DNA of 64,000 bases, from positions 372,001-436,000 of the forward strand of contig NZ_CP095481.1 in NCBI RefSeq assembly GCF_023023025.1, in the 5' to 3' direction. The notes under the pieces are model-generated. The model had not been told where the DNA came from. It did no database searches and saw only the letters and a program-made list of their open reading frames with translations. Position 1 is the stretch's first letter, and every line of letters starts with the position of its first letter. Below are positions 48,012-56,944 of the stretch, in pieces. Source of the stretch: Amycolatopsis sp. WQ 127309 (GTDB lineage: Bacteria > Actinomycetota > Actinomycetes > Mycobacteriales > Pseudonocardiaceae). The position numbers were made by a program, and so were the translations under genes.

Positions 48012-49679
48012 ATGACGAATTCGGACGACAAGTTCCTCGTCGGCGCCCACACCGAACCGGCACCGGACTTCGACGCCGGACTTTACCCCTCCGTGTCCAA
48101 GATGGAGGATGTCCTGGAAAAGCTGATCAACAACTCCAAGAAGGATATCTCCGGTTATTCCTACACGAAGGGCCACGCGAGCCTGGAGCACAGCAGCGCC
48201 GCCGAGTCCTGGTACAAACTCGAGAAGGACTTCAACGCGGCGGTCCAGCACCTCGGTGACGTGAACGAGAAGTTCGCCAAGGAGATCAAGGGGATTCCGG
48301 ACGCCATCTCCGGCGAGACCGCGAAAGCCCTCCAGACGTTTACATCGGGAATCCACAAACAAAGCGACGATCTCTTCGGCAAGCTCACGCAAAGGCAGTA
48401 CGGCGCCACGATCGGGAACATCGGCCACTCGATCCAGTCCTTCGCGGCAACCTGGTGGGAGACCAAGGCCCACTCTTCGGACAAGAAGAAGTCGGACGAA
48501 GAAAAGATCAAAGCCGATTCGAAGGCACGGGTCGATGCCGCCGCGGACCTGTTCGAAGTCGGGCGCATCAACGAACAGACGAAAAAAGACCTCGCCTCAG
48601 TGAAGACCACCGCAGAGGACGACCTGCTACGGGATCTCCAGGACCTGTTCAACTCCCTCGCCCGGCAGTACGGGACCCGGGTGGACGACCTGGCGCCGAT
48701 CGACATCGTGGACGGCCGCGCCAACGTCGGCGCCCCAGAGCCACCTCCGGCTCCGGCGGCTCCGGCGGCGCCGCCGCCGGCGGAACCCACCGCACCGGCG
48801 GACACCGCACCACCTGCCGACACCACACCACCAGCCGACACCACACCTACCGACACCACACCACCAGCCGACACCACACCAGCGGACACCACGGCCCCCG
48901 CTGACCCGGCCGGGTCAGCGGAGACCTCGCAGCCGGCCACCATCACGGCCGCCCCGGCGCCGGCCCCGTCCACCGCACCCGCGCCGACGAACACCGCACC
49001 TGCCAGCACCGCGACACCGGCCACGACCGCACCCTCCGGCTCGGGGGCCAGCAGTGGAGGTCAGGGCAGCCAGTCGACACCGGCCACGCCCACCCCTTCC
49101 CCCACGACCACCGGGTCGGGTGGGGGCGGGTCCAGCCCGGCATCCGGTGGCGCTCAGCCGGATTCCGGCGCTTCGCACTCGCCCGGCGACCACCGTGGCC
49201 ACCGGCCGATGTCCGGCCAGAACCCTGACGGCACCACGCCGGCCACACATTCCAAGGGTCCCCGAGACACTTCGGCCGGCCCGGCCCAGGAGAAGGAAGC
49301 CGCCACGAGGGCGATCGACAGCGTGACCGCCCCCGGCAGCACCCCCACCCAGCAAGCGGCCATCGAGCAAGCCTCTCGCGCTGCCGGCGACGCAATCGAC
49401 GCAGCCGGCGCACAAGGCGTCACCGACCCATCGGCCTTCGCCGACTCAGCGGGCAAAGCGATCGACGCCCTCGCCGCACAGACCACCGACCCGGCCGCGC
49501 AGCAAGCACTGGCCGAAGCGAAGCAGCGGGTTGTGCACGCTCTGGAGAACCCCGGACACTACCATCACGGGCACGACTCGGTGGCGAGCTTCCTCGGCGC
49601 CGGCGAGCACTCGGGTGACCAGTTCGCGGGGCACGAGGCACGGCACCACCACGAGCACCAGGCATCTCAGTCCGTTTGA
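48012..49679 (+). CDS. WXG100/PPE-like protein with Pro/Thr-rich repeat region
   Basis: The 555-aa protein has an N-terminal helical domain (1 to about 235) rich in Lys, Glu and Ser, including SYTKGHASLEHSSAAESWYKLE and a long coiled segment. A Pro/Ala/Thr region (about 240-440) carries PADTTP-type repeats, and a Ser/Gly linker and a second helical Ala-rich region (about 420-520) follow. A His-rich tail ends in HHHEHQASQSV. The tail may bind metal. The repeats look like a wall-spanning or surface linker. The neighbouring small WXG100-like gene suggests a secreted pair. No enzyme motif was recognised. Confidence 0.75.
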   Translation: MTNSDDKFLVGAHTEPAPDFDAGLYPSVSKMEDVLEKLINNSKKDISGYSYTKGHASLEHSSAAESWYKLEKDFNAAVQHLGDVNEKFAKEIKGIPDAISGETAKALQTFTSGIHKQSDDLFGKLTQRQYGATIGNIGHSIQSFAATWWETKAHSSDKKKSDEEKIKADSKARVDAAADLFEVGRINEQTKKDLASVKTTAEDDLLRDLQDLFNSLARQYGTRVDDLAPIDIVDGRANVGAPEPPPAPAAPAAPPPAEPTAPADTAPPADTTPPADTTPTDTTPPADTTPADTTAPADPAGSAETSQPATITAAPAPAPSTAPAPTNTAPASTATPATTAPSGSGASSGGQGSQSTPATPTPSPTTTGSGGGGSSPASGGAQPDSGASHSPGDHRGHRPMSGQNPDGTTPATHSKGPRDTSAGPAQEKEAATRAIDSVTAPGSTPTQQAAIEQASRAAGDAIDAAGAQGVTDPSAFADSAGKAIDALAAQTTDPAAQQALAEAKQRVVHALENPGHYHHGHDSVASFLGAGEHSGDQFAGHEARHHHEHQASQSV

Positions 49680-49949
49680 CCCGCCCGGCCGGTACCTCAC
49701 CCTCGTCGTCGGCCTTGGTCAGAACGGGCCGCGCCGGTATCCGGCTCGGCCCGGTCAGATACCTGCTGAGGGGTCGGAAGGACGCGGCAACAAGCCGAGT
49801 TGCCGAAGGCCCAGGCCACCACATTCCCGGCGGGCTGTGCGGCGTCGTCGGTCGACCGGTGGGCCTGCGTCCATTTGTTTCTTCGAGTGGACCAGGTAAC
49901 GACGGTGGCGCAGCACGTCGGAATACGCCGCGACTCGCGTGAGATCCAC
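49680..49949. other. Intergenic segment without a supported gene
   Basis: Several overlapping short frames on both strands have no ribosome-binding site, family or coherent codon bias. I call no gene. It may continue the decayed sequence described at 49950-50210. Confidence 0.4.
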
Positions 49950-50210
49950 CTCTGTTCACGCGCCGTCTTGATCCGCCGACGTAGATCCTTTGTTTCCGGC
50001 GGCGGTCGACCTCGGCGGGATCCCGGCGTCATGCGTCCGGGCACTGCCCGATCGGCGTCGTAGCAGTCCTCGACCCGCCTGCGACCGGCGGGGACATCCC
50101 CAATCGCGTCCACACCGGACGCGATGAGGTGCCAAACTCACCAGATCGTTGATACCGGCCGGAAACCGGCAGCCGATGCAGACTATGGTGGCCGGCTCCG
50201 CGGGCGCCAC
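49950..50210 (-). pseudogene. Ketosynthase N-terminal remnant
   Basis: From ATG 50210 on the minus strand the frame reads EPATIVCIGCRFPAGIND, the start of a PKS ketosynthase. After a frameshift near 50130 the expected continuation appears in another frame: GVDAIGDVPAGRRRVEDCYDADRAVPGRM, the DAI..PADRWD..YDPDP region. The similarity then fades. Only about the first 70 residues of a KS survive, without the catalytic Cys. Confidence 0.7.
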
Positions 50211-50342
50211 GGCCTTCGGCGGCTCCGCCCGAACGGGCAGGGAAATCCGCGTTCCGGCACATGGAACGCCACGCCCCAGGGTCTGCCGGGCGAGCTACGT
50301 TTGCCCAACACGACAACGGCGCAGACGAACGGCAGGTTCTCC

Positions 50343-51509
50343 ATGCGGCTGAGCCGAATGGGCATCCGGGGAATAGGGGCGGTTTCCGGCTACGGCTGGG
50401 GCATCGACGATCTGTGGAAAGGCGTCATCTCGGGCGAAACAGCCGCACGAGTCCACTCGGGACTCGGATATCGGTTCCCCGATCCGTGCTGGTTGGCCAG
50501 GATTCCGGATGACGGTACCCCCGCAAACGGCCTGAGCCGATATGCGCGGGCCTACGTGAGCGCGGCCGACGAAGCCATCCGCGACGCATACTCACGCGGC
50601 TGGCAACCGGGACGCCGGGTCGCGGTTCTCACGGCTACCACCCGAGCGGACCAAGAACTGTTGCGGCACCTCACCGCTCACTTCGACGAGGCCGAGATCC
50701 GCCGGCGCGCGTACGTACAGCTCACCTGGACGACCCCCGCCTACGAAGTCATGAAGAAGCACGACTTCCACGGTCCGGCTCTGGTGATCAGCGCGGCCTG
50801 TACGTCAGGTCTGCACGCGATGGCGACCGCTCAGCGGCTGATCACCCTGGGAGACGCCACGGACGTGGTCGTGGTCGGACTCGACTCCGGCTACAACGCG
50901 GAGACCATGCGGTCGTTCCACGAGCTCGGCCCGTTGCACTTCGACACGCACCCTGCTGACGTTTGTCGCCCCTTCCAGGACGGCAGCCGGGGATTCGTGA
51001 TCGGGGAGGCAGCGGCGGCAGTCGTCCTGTCCGCGTCGGTCGAAGACAGCTACCTCTCCGTGTCGAGCACGGCATTCAGCAGCGAGGCCTACCACGCGGT
51101 GGGGATCGATCCCACGCATCGCATGATCAAGAGCACGGTCGACGACGCACTCACGGACGCGGAGATCACCGCGACCGACGTCGAGACCTACATCGCCCAC
51201 GCGACCGGAACGCCGGGGTGCGCGCGGGCGGACGAAGCCGTGGTCGCCCACCTGGGCACCCAGGTCCGCGCGTTCGGCACCAAACCCCTCTTCGGCCACT
51301 GCATGGCCGCGGCCAACCTGCTCGACACGGTGCTACTGGCTCGGGGCCACGAGGAAGGCTTCATACCGGTCCCGCCGCCGTACCCAGGCGCAGTCCGTCA
51401 TCCACAGCTGGCCACGGCGCCGCTCGGGCCCGCCGCACACACGGTGCAGGTCGGCATCGGTTTCGGCGGGAACATCGGCGTGGCCGTCTACCGGGCCCAC
51501 CAGGGCTGA
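50343..51509 (+). CDS. Stand-alone beta-ketoacyl synthase (FabF/KAS II-like)
   Basis: ATG 50343 begins MRLSRMGIRGIGAVSGYGWG, the usual KS N terminus, with GCAGG upstream. The 388-aa length fits a discrete KS. The Cys-His-His triad is visible: Cys153 (SAACTSG), His286 (YIAHATGTP, altered from HGTGT) and His319 (FGHCMAAA). There is no chain-length-factor partner next to it. The adjacent adenylate-forming gene (51532) starts 22 nt downstream, and ACP, KAS III and ER genes lie on the other side of an inverted operon. It probably elongates an acyl chain on a discrete ACP. Confidence 0.85.
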   Translation: MRLSRMGIRGIGAVSGYGWGIDDLWKGVISGETAARVHSGLGYRFPDPCWLARIPDDGTPANGLSRYARAYVSAADEAIRDAYSRGWQPGRRVAVLTATTRADQELLRHLTAHFDEAEIRRRAYVQLTWTTPAYEVMKKHDFHGPALVISAACTSGLHAMATAQRLITLGDATDVVVVGLDSGYNAETMRSFHELGPLHFDTHPADVCRPFQDGSRGFVIGEAAAAVVLSASVEDSYLSVSSTAFSSEAYHAVGIDPTHRMIKSTVDDALTDAEITATDVETYIAHATGTPGCARADEAVVAHLGTQVRAFGTKPLFGHCMAAANLLDTVLLARGHEEGFIPVPPPYPGAVRHPQLATAPLGPAAHTVQVGIGFGGNIGVAVYRAHQG

Positions 51510-51531
51510 CCGTACCCGGAGGGACACCGAC

Positions 51532-52632
51532 ATGCTCTCACTGACAGACCCTCCCCCCGACGCGTCGTCAAGTGGCCGCGCCGATCCCGACGAGTACGTC
51601 CGCGCCGCGATGCAGTGGCACTTCGGGCCGGACACGGGATCTCCTTACTGGCTGGCCCGAGCCGCAACGCTGGGCTTCGACCCCATCCAGGACGTCAAGG
51701 GGCAGGGCGATCTCCGGCGTTTTCCCAACATCGCCGACGAGCTCCGGGACATCCGCGCTCTGGACCTGATCCCCCGTGGTTACGGATCCACCGCGCCGAT
51801 CGCGGCGGTTTACGAAAGCGGAGGGACAACTGGGCCACCCAAGCGAATCGTCTTCCTGGACGACTGGCTTGAACTGCTGCTGGACCATCGAGCCCGTTCT
51901 CTGGCGGAATGGAATTGTCCTCGTGATGCCGCCTGGCTGACGGTCACGCCCAGCGGCCCGCACCTGATCGGCTCCATCGTCGCCCGTGAGGCCCGGAAGA
52001 GCGGCGGAGTCGCCTTCTCCGTCGATCTGGACCCACGCTGGGTCAAGAAGCTGATATCGGCTGGAAAGCGCGAAGAAGCCGCCGCGTACATCGATCATCT
52101 GGCCGACCAAGCCGCGTCGATCCTGCGTGGCGAAGACATCAGGGTGCTGATGACCACCCCGCCGATGCTGGAACGGCTCGCCCAGGACGACGAGCTGCGG
52201 TCCCTGATCAACGAGAAGGTCGAGGTCATCATGTGGGGCGGGGCGCACATGCCCTCGGAAACCCGCGCCGTGCTCAAGTCGGAAAGCTACCCAGGCATTC
52301 CGATCATCGGTGTGTACGGGAGTACGACCCTGCTCGGCGGGGTCAACGAAAGACCCGGCGGCGGGGTCGGCGATCCGTGCGTCTTCGATCCCTTCTCGCC
52401 CTATATGACGTTTTCCGTGGTCGACCCGGTCACCCGCGAGCCGGTGCGGTACGGCGAGCGCGGCCAGGTGGTCATGAACCACGTGAGCAAGGCCATGTTC
52501 CTCCCCAACAACCTGGAACGCGACACCGCGATCCGGCTGCGGCCGTCCGAGGGCGCCATGGGTGATGCCGTCGCCGACATTGAACCCCTCAAGACCTTCT
52601 CGGACATCAAGGTGGTCGAAGGAGTCTATTGA
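51532..52632 (+). CDS. Adenylate-forming enzyme, EhpF/phenazine-type
   Basis: The 366-aa protein is short for an acyl ligase. It has a phosphate-loop YESGGTTGPPKR (94-105), followed by SGPHLIGSIVAREA, VEVIMWGGAHMPSET, IGVYGST and ERGQVVMNHVS. It then ends with almost no C-terminal swivel domain. This size and the opening MQWHFGPDTGSPYWLARA recall the phenazine-biosynthesis adenylation protein EhpF; that assignment is from memory. GGAGG precedes the ATG by 8 nt. It likely activates a carboxylic acid for transfer or reduction. The substrate is unknown. It ends 16 nt from the convergent MFS gene. Confidence 0.75.
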   Translation: MLSLTDPPPDASSSGRADPDEYVRAAMQWHFGPDTGSPYWLARAATLGFDPIQDVKGQGDLRRFPNIADELRDIRALDLIPRGYGSTAPIAAVYESGGTTGPPKRIVFLDDWLELLLDHRARSLAEWNCPRDAAWLTVTPSGPHLIGSIVAREARKSGGVAFSVDLDPRWVKKLISAGKREEAAAYIDHLADQAASILRGEDIRVLMTTPPMLERLAQDDELRSLINEKVEVIMWGGAHMPSETRAVLKSESYPGIPIIGVYGSTTLLGGVNERPGGGVGDPCVFDPFSPYMTFSVVDPVTREPVRYGERGQVVMNHVSKAMFLPNNLERDTAIRLRPSEGAMGDAVADIEPLKTFSDIKVVEGVY

Positions 52633-52648
52633 TCACCCCGGCCTGCCG

Positions 52649-54187
52649 CTACCGGCGGGACGATTCCAAGGGCCGCGCTTTGAGAGCGAGCAACAGCGCC
52701 GCGGCAGCCAAAGCGACGACGGCCGCGATGACGAACACCGTGCTCATCGACTCCGCCAGGCCCGCCACCACCGGGCGCTGAATCACCGCCGGCAGCGCGT
52801 GCAGGACCGCGGTGTCGGACTGCGCCGCAGCCAACCGCTCCGCCAGTTCCGGCGGCGGCGCCGAGCCGAGCTGCCGCACGATATCGCCCGGCAGCACGGA
52901 AAACATCACGGCCAGGAGCACCGTCACCCCAATGACCCCACCCAGTGTGCGAAAGAACGTCGCGGCCGAACTCGAAACGCCCAGATCGGCCGGATCCGCG
53001 GCGGCCTGCACCGCTATCACCAGTGTCTGCATGGCGAAGCCCAGTCCGCATCCGATCACCGCCGACGCGGCGAGCGGCAGCCACAGGCCGGTGCCGGGAT
53101 CGGACTGGGCGAACCACAGCGAGCCGGCCCCGGCGAGGAGGCTGCCCAGGACCGCGAACAGCTTGTACCGGCCCGTCCTCTCGACCGCCCGGGCGCTGAT
53201 CACCGAGCCCGAGACGATGCCGAAAACGACCGGCAGAGCGAGCGCTCCGGCCGCACCGGGGGTGATGTCGCGGACGACCTGGAAGTACTGGGGCATCAGT
53301 ATCAGCGTACCGAACAGCGTTGCCCCGAACAGCACACTTCCGAGCACGCCGAGTCCCAGCGCCGGCCGCCGGAACAGCCGCAACGGCAGCAGTGCGGCCT
53401 CGCCGCGGAGCCGTTCGTTGACCACGAACACCACGGCGCACGCCAGGCCCAAGCCGTAACAAAGCATCGCCTGCCCCGAGCGCCAGCCCCACTCCCGGCC
53501 CTGTTCCGCCACGATCAGCAGCGGGACCAGGGTCGCCAGCAACGCGAGCCCACCGGACCAGTCGAACCGCTGCCGGTTCCGCTGGTGCGGGGTGTGCAGC
53601 CACCGAGCCGCCACGTAGAGGGCGGCGAGGCCGATCGGCACGTTGATCAGGAACACCAGCCGCCAGCCCGCGAGCCCCAAGAACGCGTCGATGTCGGCGA
53701 ACACCCCGCCGAGCACCGGGCCGAGCACGGTGGAGAGGCCGAACGCCGCATAGAACAGGCTCTAGAAACGGGGCCGTTCCCGAGGTGGGAGGACGTCGCC
53801 GAGCACGACCAGCGCCAGCGACATGAGCCCGCCCGCGCCGAACCCCTGCACAGCGCGAAACGCGGCCAACGCCGGGATGCTCGAGGCGAACGTCGCCAAG
53901 GCCGAGCCGACCAGGAACAGCACCACGGAGAGCAGGTACACCGGACGGCGACCGAAGTTGTCCGACAGCCGGCCGGCGCTCAGCCCGGACGTCATCGCGG
54001 TGATCAGGTAGGCACTGGTGATCCAAGCCTGGTACTCGTACCCGCCCAGATCACTGGTCATCCGCACGATCGCCGTCGCGATCACGGTCTGGTCGAGCGA
54101 CGCCACGAACACCCCGGCGACCAGGCATCCCAGGAGGGCCCGCAACCCAGGCACGGTCTTCGCGGTCGGGTGTTCCCGTGTGGTCAT
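52649..54187 (-). pseudogene. MFS multidrug exporter (DHA2, 14-TM) interrupted by one amber codon
   Basis: Two adjacent minus frames are one gene. Residues 1-141 (from ATG 54187, GGAG 8 nt upstream) hold LDQTVIATA, the GRLSDNFGRRPVYL loop and PPRERPRF. An in-frame TAG (53762-53764) follows, and the same frame resumes as SLFYAAFGLSTVLGPVLGG through twelve or so further helices to TAG 52649. A single C-to-T change (CAG to TAG) explains the break. The intact protein would be an EmrB/QacA-type drug exporter and probable self-resistance or export gene of this cluster. It is the third gene of the KAS III-P450-MFS operon. Confidence 0.85.
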
Positions 54188-54200
54188 GGCGGTCGCTCCT

Positions 54201-55400
54201 TCAGCGGACGGCGCGGAACCGGATCGGAAGCTCCGCTAGGCCGCGGAGCGTGACGTGCGGGCGGTACCGGAGCCGGTCGGTGCGCAGCTCGGGAGCGATC
54301 ACACGCTCGGCGAAGGCGTGGACCACTGTGGTGACCTCCATCCGGGCGAGCCCGGCGCCGAGGCAGAAGTGCGGCCCGGCGCCGAATCCGAGGTGCGTCT
54401 TGTCCGGGCGCACCACGTCGTACTCGTCCGGTCGCAGGTGGACTTCCGGGTCCCGCCCGGTGGCTCCGAGGAGCACCATCAGGCGGGTGCCTTCGGCGAT
54501 CGGCACGCCGCGTACTTCGAGATCACGGGTGCTCGTCCGGTAGAGCAGGTGCAGCGGGGGGTCGTACCGGAGGGTCTCCTCCACCGCGTCCGGCACCAAG
54601 TCCAGGTCGGACCGGAGCAGCTCCAGCTGAGCGGGATTGCGCATCAGGGCCAGGCACGTGCTGCTGATCAGGTTGACCGTCGTCTCCATGCCCGCCACGG
54701 CGATCAGCTTGAGCGTCTGCGCGAGCTGCTTGGCGACGACAGGGTCGTCGATGTCGGAGTTCGCGGCCATCCGCGACAGCAGATCGGTGCCCGGCTCGCG
54801 GCGGCGGAGCCGCAGCAGCTCGATGAAGTAGTCGTCGACCTCGGTGTTGACCCGCGCGCTTTCGGCGATGTCCGCGGGCCGGAGGCCGAACACGTCGATG
54901 TACCGGCCCAGCTCGAAGACCCAGGCCTGGACCTTCGGCCGATCGCCCTCCGGAATGCCCAGCAGGTGAAAAGCGAGGCGCATGGGAATCTGCAGTGCCA
55001 GGTCCTGGACGAGGTCCATCTCGCCGCGGCCGGCGGCGCGCTCCAAGCACTCTTCGGTGGTCTCCCGGATGAGTTCTTGCCACCGCCCGACGGCGGCCCG
55101 GCCGAAAGCGTCGGCGACGGCACGACGCTGGGTTGTGTGCTCGGCACCGTCCTGGTACAGAAATGAGTACGGCTTGGGTGGCCGTACCCCGTCCGGCACG
55201 ATCTTTCCGTGGTCACTGCTGCTTGTCCGGTCTCGCAGCACGACCTCACAATCGGCGTAGCGGGCGAGAACGACGGTGGATCCGTCGACGACGAACGGGG
55301 ACTGCTCGCGAAGCTCGGCGAGCAACGGGTACGGGTTCGGGCGGGTCGACTTCACGAAGAACCGGGTGAACGAAGGACGTCCAGGTTTTGTTGCTGTCAT
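54201..55400 (-). CDS. Cytochrome P450 (canonical)
   Basis: ATG 55400 has AAAGGCGG about 8 nt upstream and gives 399 aa. Canonical motifs are present: I-helix AGMETT (236-241), ExxR in EETLR (Glu275, Arg278), heme loop FGAGPHFCLGAGLAR with Cys346. It lies 13 nt before the MFS gene and 56 nt after the KAS III gene. It is presumed to hydroxylate or otherwise oxidise the cluster product. No ferredoxin gene is seen in the window. Confidence 0.93.
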   Translation of the reverse strand: MTATKPGRPSFTRFFVKSTRPNPYPLLAELREQSPFVVDGSTVVLARYADCEVVLRDRTSSSDHGKIVPDGVRPPKPYSFLYQDGAEHTTQRRAVADAFGRAAVGRWQELIRETTEECLERAAGRGEMDLVQDLALQIPMRLAFHLLGIPEGDRPKVQAWVFELGRYIDVFGLRPADIAESARVNTEVDDYFIELLRLRRREPGTDLLSRMAANSDIDDPVVAKQLAQTLKLIAVAGMETTVNLISSTCLALMRNPAQLELLRSDLDLVPDAVEETLRYDPPLHLLYRTSTRDLEVRGVPIAEGTRLMVLLGATGRDPEVHLRPDEYDVVRPDKTHLGFGAGPHFCLGAGLARMEVTTVVHAFAERVIAPELRTDRLRYRPHVTLRGLAELPIRFRAVR

Positions 55401-55456
55401 GCGAAGTCCGCCTTTCGCGCGATGAGTGCAGATCGTGGGTGGTCGAGCGAGCGCCC

Positions 55457-56431
55457 TCAGGGGCAAGTGACCACTTGGCCCGCGTAGGTCAGGCCCGCAC
55501 CGAAACCGAACAGCAGAACCCGGTCCCCGCGGACGATCGACTGCTTCTCGATCAGCTTCGACAGCGCGAGCGGGATGCTGGCGGCCGAGGTGTTGCCGGA
55601 CTCGACCAGGTCGGTCGCCACCACGGCGTCCGGCGCTCCGATGCCTCGGGCCAGTGCGCGGATGATCCGCAGGTTGGCCTGGTGGGTGACAACACCGTTC
55701 AGCTCCGCCGGATCCACGCCCGCGCGCCGGCACGCCTCTCGGGCGACCGGCGCGAGCTCCGTGGTCGCCCAGCGGAACACGGCCGGTCCTTGCTGCCGGA
55801 ACAGGGCGGGCAGGACGTTCGGTTTGTCCGTCTCCAAGGTGATGAGAGACCCCTTCTCCGGCGCGGATCCCCAGACCACGGGACCGATGCCCCCCGGTTC
55901 TCCCGGCGGCGCCGCCTCGACGACGGCCGCTGCGGCGCCGTCTCCGAAAATGACGCAGGTCGTGCGATCGGCCCAGTCGACGAAGTCACTCATCTTGTCG
56001 GCCCCGACGACGATCGCGCGCCGGGCGGAGCCGGCCCGGATGGCGTGGTCCGCCGTCGCGAGGGCGCAGGAGAATCCGGAGCACGCGGCATTCAAGTCGA
56101 AGGCTGCCGGAGCCGTGATGGACAGCCGTTCGGCGACGCGGCACGCAATGTTGGGCATCCGCTCGAAGGCCGTACAGGTCGCGACGACGACCAGATCGAC
56201 GTCCTCGGCCGCGAGCCCGGAGCGAGCAAGTGCGGCCGTCGCAGCTGCGGCGGCCAAGTCGGCCACCGTGTCTCCCGGATCGGCGATCCGCCGGGCTTCG
56301 ATCCCGATGCGTTCTTCGATCCACTCCGGCGAAGTGGCCAGCTGAGCACCGAGCTGGTCATTGGTCACGGTCCGGCCCGGCTGGGCGTGCCCGAGCGAGA
56401 CGAGCCGGGAAACCGTTTGCTGGTCGTTCAT
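55457..56431 (-). CDS. KAS III (FabH-like ketoacyl synthase)
   Basis: The 324-aa product has the KAS III triad Cys117 (NAACSGFS), His250 (THQANLRI) and Asn280 (ESGNTSAAS), plus the C-terminal LLFGFGAGLTYAGQV. GGAG precedes ATG 56431. FabH-like enzymes join an acyl-CoA or acyl-ACP starter to malonyl-ACP. Here it leads an operon with a P450 and an exporter and faces a divergent ACP-ligase-ER operon. It is most likely a pathway-specific initiation or acyltransfer enzyme rather than primary fatty-acid synthesis. Confidence 0.92.
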   Translation of the reverse strand: MNDQQTVSRLVSLGHAQPGRTVTNDQLGAQLATSPEWIEERIGIEARRIADPGDTVADLAAAAATAALARSGLAAEDVDLVVVATCTAFERMPNIACRVAERLSITAPAAFDLNAACSGFSCALATADHAIRAGSARRAIVVGADKMSDFVDWADRTTCVIFGDGAAAAVVEAAPPGEPGGIGPVVWGSAPEKGSLITLETDKPNVLPALFRQQGPAVFRWATTELAPVAREACRRAGVDPAELNGVVTHQANLRIIRALARGIGAPDAVVATDLVESGNTSAASIPLALSKLIEKQSIVRGDRVLLFGFGAGLTYAGQVVTCP

Positions 56432-56632
56432 CGCACTCCGATCACCGTCCGGACCAGAACCTAAGGACGATCGTCGAAGGAGGCCAATACGGTTCCAGAC
56501 GACGGAACGTTCCGCCCGTTCGCGCAGTATCCGTTCGCCGTGCGAACAACAAAGGCAGCCCGGCGGAGACCCCGCTGTTACCGTCGGCGCGGTCCGGGCG
56601 AACCCGGGCTCCGCCGCTTCGGGAGGCGAACA
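56432..56632. promoter_or_regulatory. Divergent promoter region, KAS III and ACP operons
   Basis: This 201-nt gap lies between two divergent operons. GGGAGG (56621-56626) is the ribosome-binding site of the ACP gene. Core promoter elements are not assigned. Confidence 0.45.
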
Positions 56633-56944
56633 GTGAACACCGAGACCGCCGGCCACGGCGAAACGCTCTGGCCGATGACCCGCGCACTCGCCGAGGCAAA
56701 ACGGCTGCACGACCGCGTCTTCGATCACCTCGCCGAGCTGATCGACGAAGAATCCGACCTCGATGTGCTGTCCCTCGATTCGGTCCGGCAGATGGAACTC
56801 GTCGCCGAAGTGCTCCACAGGATGCGAAACGAGCTGGCAGCGATCGCGCCGGGTCAGGATTTCGGTGCAGTGCAAAGGATCCACGATATCGTCCACCGCG
56901 TCGTCGCGGCCGACGCCGGCGCCGAGCCGGAGTTCACCCCGTGA
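56633..56944 (+). CDS. Discrete acyl carrier protein-like
   Basis: The 103-aa acidic helical protein has a phosphopantetheine-type motif LSLDSVRQMELV with Ser50 at the LDS position. The following helices have the spacing of an ACP, ending VQRIHDIVHRVVAAD. GTG 56633 has GGGAGG at 6-nt spacing. The stop overlaps the next start (GTGA), coupling it to an AMP-ligase, as expected for a ligase-ACP loading pair. The extra 20 N-terminal residues are atypical. Confidence 0.85.
   Translation: MNTETAGHGETLWPMTRALAEAKRLHDRVFDHLAELIDEESDLDVLSLDSVRQMELVAEVLHRMRNELAAIAPGQDFGAVQRIHDIVHRVVAADAGAEPEFTP

Noticed and set aside
52562..54253. 563-codon + strand frame opposite the MFS gene
   Set aside because: It is a shadow frame. 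The minus strand has a clear 14-helix transporter pattern.
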